NCBI GenBank assembly: GCA_028823855.1
Contig: JAPPFL010000048.1
Span: 62,001 to 126,000, forward strand
DNA from: Albidovulum sp.
GTDB taxonomy: Bacteria > Pseudomonadota > Alphaproteobacteria > Rhodobacterales > Rhodobacteraceae
Reading direction: 5' to 3'
Length of the DNA: 64,000 nucleotides
The translations under genes and the position numbers were made by a program. Positions 63,890 through 64,000 of this stretch are shown piece by piece. The stretch's first letter is position 1. The number at the start of each line of letters is the position of its first letter. Below the pieces are notes generated by a model. It saw only the letters and a list, made by a program, of their open reading frames with translations, was not told the origin of the DNA and did no database searches.

Positions 63890-64000
63890 GCATCCGTTAG
63901 TTAAAATCCTTTTTTTTGAACTCAATTAAATCAGTTCCGACTGACAGCCGAATCCCCGCGGCGTTCTAGGTACGGCAGTGTCAGCATCTCCGGGTCCGCA

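Noticed and set aside
1-64000. CRISPR arrays, rRNA operons, riboswitches and prophage structural genes
   Set aside because: I looked for regular short repeats, conserved rRNA segments, purine-riboswitch-like leaders before the nucleoside transporters, and capsid or tail genes. None was seen.

Overview
The window looks like chromosomal DNA of a proteobacterium, most likely an alphaproteobacterium with mid-to-high GC. The evidence is the gene families present: BMP-type nucleoside ABC transporters, a three-subunit xanthine-dehydrogenase-type enzyme, Dpp and UgpC-type transporters, a kynurenine-formamidase-like cyclase and VapBC. No ribosomal RNA or taxonomic marker is present, so this is inference. 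Coding density is low for a bacterium: several gaps of 0.8 to 4 kb hold broken genes. This suggests genome erosion, as in host-associated or recently bottlenecked lineages.

Layout. 446-2861 is a complete insertion sequence with 12-bp perfect terminal inverted repeats and a 6-bp target duplication. Its transposase fuses a DruA-like (DUF4338) domain to an IS4-type DDE domain and is decaying. 3120-12491 (minus) is a nucleobase/nucleoside module: BMP binding protein, double ATPase and two permeases, then the FAD, 2Fe-2S and molybdopterin subunits of a xanthine-dehydrogenase-family enzyme, then an isochorismatase-fold hydrolase. 13974-19213 (plus) is a tight six-gene catabolic operon (cyclase, VOC, NodB-type deacetylase, two SDRs, amidase), followed by a guanine-deaminase-like enzyme, an M20 deacylase, a second BMP protein, an adenosine-deaminase-family enzyme, a second BMP-type transporter and a Rieske oxygenase (to 30588). 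Together they look like a locus for import and degradation of purines or purine-like N-heterocycles.

30990-31950 holds remnants of a Tn3-family transposon (TnpA C-terminus and a serine resolvase). 32425-40092 (minus) is a dipeptide-type ABC transporter behind a sulfatase, with a divergent LysR regulator at 40214. 41120-45187 is a graveyard: two tyrosine-integrase remnants, an HD-phosphohydrolase plus YwgA-like pair riddled with nonsense codons but without frameshifts, and a broken HigBA toxin-antitoxin pair. 45188-55397 is a sugar-type ABC transporter operon that also encodes a threonine-synthase-like PLP enzyme and an imidazolonepropionase-like amidohydrolase. It is controlled by a divergent GntR/LacI-type regulator, with a lactonase-like propeller after the regulator and a second amidohydrolase convergent at the far end.

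55398-64000 is sparse: an HdeD-like membrane protein, a GNAT acetyltransferase, a DUF6602-like nuclease gene broken by one TGA, a GC-rich branched-chain-amino-acid-type binding protein, a degenerate 3' half of a tRNA that may be an old attachment site, and a VapC-type toxin with a Phd/YefM-type antitoxin at the end.
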